From Flavobacterium luteolum (GTDB taxonomy: Bacteria; Bacteroidota; Bacteroidia; Flavobacteriales; Flavobacteriaceae), in NCBI RefSeq assembly GCF_027111275.1, contig NZ_CP114286.1, positions 2,542,001 to 2,606,000 on the forward strand: DNA of 64,000 nucleotides, written 5' to 3'. Of the stretch, positions 61,913 through 64,000 are shown piece after piece (position 1 is the first letter of the stretch; each line of letters starts with the position of its first letter). Below the pieces are notes generated by a model. It did not search any database, was not told where the DNA came from, and was given only the letters and a program-made list of their open reading frames with translations. A program made the translations under genes and the position numbers.

Positions 61913-62980
61913 TTATAACGTGTTTACGTTATTTAAATCAGCAAAAGCTTGTTCAAGTCTTGCATTGAATGTTACTTCGCTTTCACGAACCCATCTTCTT
62001 GGATCGTAATATTTTTTGTTTGGAGCATCTGGACCTTCTGGGTTTCCAATTTGAGATTTCAAATAATCAAGGTTTTTAACCATATAATCACGGATTCCTT
62101 CAGTGTATGCAAACTGTAAATCAGTATCAATGTTCATTTTGATCACTCCGTAGCTAATTCCTTCTCTGATTTCTTCAAGTGTAGAACCTGAACCTCCGTG
62201 GAAAACGAAATCAACTGGGTTGTGTCCTGTGTTGAATTTGTTTTGTACGAAATCTTGAGAATTTTTTAAGATTTTTGGAGTTAATTTTACGTTTCCTGGT
62301 TTGTAAACACCGTGAACGTTTCCGAAAGCAGCAGCAATAGTAAATTTAGGACTTACTTTAGATAATTCTTCGTAAGCGTAAGCTACTTCTTCTGGCTGAG
62401 TGTATAATTTTGAGCTGTCAACATCAGAGTTATCAACACCATCTTCTTCACCACCTGTAATACCAAGCTCGATTTCTAATGTCATACCCATTTTGCTCAT
62501 TCTAGCTAAGTATTCTTTGCAGATCTCAATGTTTTCTTCGATTGGCTCCTCAGACAAATCGATCATGTGAGAACTGAATAATGGTTTTCCTGTTTCTGCA
62601 AAATGTTTTTCAGAAGCATCTAATAAACCATCAATCCAAGGTAAAAGTTTTTTTGCACAGTGGTCAGTGTGTAAGATTACAGTTGCACCGTAAGCTTCTG
62701 CCAAAGTATGAATATGTTTTGCTCCTGCGATTCCTCCCGCGATTGCTGCTTTTTCACCTGCATTAGATAATCCTTTTCCAGCGTTGAATTGAGCTCCTCC
62801 GTTAGAAAATTGAATGATAACTGGCGCGTTAAGTTTCGCTGCAGTTTCAAGAACTCCATTAATTGTGCTTGATCCAGTAACGTTTACTGCTGGAAGAGCA
62901 AAACCCTTCTCTTTCGCATAATTAAAGATCTCTTGTACTTGATCTCCTGTAGCTACTCCTGGTTTAATGTTGTGTGCCAT
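61913..62980 (-). CDS. fbaA: class II fructose-bisphosphate aldolase
   Basis: 355 residues of the class IIA (E. coli FbaA) type. VILHTDHCAKKLLPW (about 102-116; catalytic Asp and zinc His), MTLEIELGITGGEEDGVDN (about 166-184), NVHGVYKPGNVKL (His ligand) and VFHGGSGSTLEEI (about 262-274; His ligand) are all present. It splits fructose-1,6-bisphosphate in glycolysis and joins trioses in gluconeogenesis. A TATTTTTG -7 box lies 38 bases upstream. Confidence 0.97.
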   Translation of the reverse strand: MAHNIKPGVATGDQVQEIFNYAKEKGFALPAVNVTGSSTINGVLETAAKLNAPVIIQFSNGGAQFNAGKGLSNAGEKAAIAGGIAGAKHIHTLAEAYGATVILHTDHCAKKLLPWIDGLLDASEKHFAETGKPLFSSHMIDLSEEPIEENIEICKEYLARMSKMGMTLEIELGITGGEEDGVDNSDVDSSKLYTQPEEVAYAYEELSKVSPKFTIAAAFGNVHGVYKPGNVKLTPKILKNSQDFVQNKFNTGHNPVDFVFHGGSGSTLEEIREGISYGVIKMNIDTDLQFAYTEGIRDYMVKNLDYLKSQIGNPEGPDAPNKKYYDPRRWVRESEVTFNARLEQAFADLNNVNTL

Positions 62981-63018
62981 TTTAATTTTTTTTATAGTTG
63001 TTTTTAGTTTTTAGGTTG

Positions 63019-63026
63019 CAAAAATA
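63019..63026 (-). promoter_or_regulatory. -7 box of fbaA
   Basis: TATTTTTG on the minus strand, full consensus, 38 bases before the start; no -33 TTG at the usual distance. Confidence 0.4.
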
Positions 63027-63040
63027 AGAATTAATTAGCA

Positions 63041-64000
63041 TTAGAAAGGATAATTTATACCAAAATTTAAAACCGAGTGTCCAAAATTGTATTCTTTAAA
63101 CCATCGGTCTCCCTTCTCATGTGCTGGATTATAAGTCTTAAAGCCTAAATCTAAACGAATCACAAAAAAGCTTAAATCGTATCTTAAACCGAATCCTGTA
63201 CCTAAAGCAATTTCAGCTAAATCGTTTAAGTTGTCGAATCTTGCTTTCGGATCTATGACATTATCGAGCACATTCCAGATATTTCCGGCGTCTGCAAAGA
63301 ATGCTCCTTTAACATCTCCGAAAATTTTGAATCGAAATTCGGCACTCGCTGCAATTTTCATATTTGCCTCATTAAAGTCGTTTACGGCATTAGTGCTTCC
63401 TGGTCCTAAAGCGTAAGGCTGCCAAGCACGGTTGTCATTGGAACCTCCGCCATAATAACTTCGTGAAAACGGAATGTAATTTGAATTTCCAAACGGAATT
63501 GCAATTCCAAAGAAGCTTCTAACTGCTAAAACTTTCTCTTTTCCAAAATCCCAGTGTTTAATATAGTCAAATTCAGTTTTTATATACTCTGAATATTCCA
63601 GATTAAAAATCTCGTAATTTCCTTTTGCGTTTTTTTGAAGATTTCCAACTTCAGAAATTAATGATAATAATGTTCCAGCAGACTCAATTTTGGTTCTAAA
63701 TTGATAGAAATTATTGTCTGCTAGATCTTTTTTGGTTGTTTTGGTAAAAGAAAAACTTGTTGCAAGAATAAAATCATTCTCGGTCAAACGAACTCTTCTT
63801 TCCTCAATGCTTTCAACTTCTTGATATTGCGAGTTGTCTGGAGTTAAAGCTGTTTTTCCTGTCAACACATCATTTGTAAAACCTGTAGTCCCTTTTGGAA
63901 TCGTAAGGTCTTTTCTAGCTTGTTCCTCAGGTGTAGTTCCCCAGTTATTGACATCAGTATTATAATCTTTACCAATAAAATTCAGATCATCGTAAGAAGA
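63041..64000 (-). CDS. BamA/TamA-like outer-membrane assembly protein, C-terminal part (partial)
   Basis: The frame is open to the window's end, leaving at least 319 residues. This is the beta-barrel of an Omp85-type surface antigen: the lid-loop region IPFSRSYYGGGSNDNRAW carries a G-G-x-N-x-x-R-A-type motif, followed by KIAASAEFRFKIFG, GAFFADAGNIWNV, GTGFGLRYDLSFFVIRLDLG and the C-terminal strand LNFGINYPF. Flavobacteria often carry the TamL lipoprotein variant near fbaA, but the N-terminus is outside the window, so BamA, TamA or TamL cannot be told apart. Confidence 0.85.
   Translation of the reverse strand, partial: SSYDDLNFIGKDYNTDVNNWGTTPEEQARKDLTIPKGTTGFTNDVLTGKTALTPDNSQYQEVESIEERRVRLTENDFILATSFSFTKTTKKDLADNNFYQFRTKIESAGTLLSLISEVGNLQKNAKGNYEIFNLEYSEYIKTEFDYIKHWDFGKEKVLAVRSFFGIAIPFGNSNYIPFSRSYYGGGSNDNRAWQPYALGPGSTNAVNDFNEANMKIAASAEFRFKIFGDVKGAFFADAGNIWNVLDNVIDPKARFDNLNDLAEIALGTGFGLRYDLSFFVIRLDLGFKTYNPAHEKGDRWFKEYNFGHSVLNFGINYPF

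Overview
The window is a chromosomal segment of a low-GC Bacteroidota bacterium, most likely Flavobacterium or a close relative. The clues are a short primary sigma factor without a large N-terminal region, -7 boxes of the TAnnTTTG type in front of many genes, class II HMG-CoA reductase beside a GYDIA-type GHMP kinase, exosortase F with its partner, DUF4249 lipoproteins paired with TonB-dependent receptors, and palindromic intergenic repeats of the kind common in flavobacterial genomes. I see no rRNA, tRNA, CRISPR array, prophage or transposase gene.

Layout. 1-4.5 kb: end of an LptC-like gene, a small membrane protein, a CorC/HlyC-type protein, a PpiD-like periplasmic chaperone and an unknown protein. 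4.5-6.9 kb: mevalonate-pathway genes (GHMP kinase, HMG-CoA reductase). 7-12.4 kb: peptide use (DPP-IV-type peptidase and two proton/peptide symporters). 12.4-14.3 kb: three related thioredoxin-fold proteins, two of which have lost CxxC. 14.3-19.1 kb: ComEC-like, NlpC/P60, LpxB, a small membrane protein and SurE. 19.3-25.4 kb: tail-specific protease, nuclease, exported glutaminase, Rpe, a repeat-rich gap and RpoD. 25.5-40.1 kb: two tandem versions of one operon (small exported protein, STN-type TonB receptor, DUF4249 lipoprotein(s), exported MG2/plug-like protein). 40.3-42.9 kb: pnp and rpsO. 43-46.3 kb: YwqK-like proteins (one fused to TonB), a GAF protein and exosortase F. 46.3-49.3 kb: a probable copper/heavy-metal module (HYC_CC_PP protein, TonB receptor, HMA protein). 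49.4-57.6 kb: DedA, the rod-shape cluster mreB-mreC-mreD-mrdA-rodA, and purH. 57.7-64 kb: ABC permease, cupin-like protein, a repeat, an XRE regulator flanked by direct repeats, accD, fbaA and the C-terminal part of a BamA/TamA-like protein that runs off the window.

The best candidate for an undescribed system is the 14.5-kb tandem locus at 25.5-40.1 kb. Each version is one tightly packed transcription unit that puts together an outer-membrane gate, a surface or periplasmic lipoprotein and a secreted protein carrying a plug-like module without a barrel. The left version has doubled its DUF4249 gene. The right version carries an apparent single-base frameshift in its first gene. Neither has a sigma/anti-sigma pair beside it, although both receptors have the STN signalling domain. 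The substrate cannot be read from the sequence.
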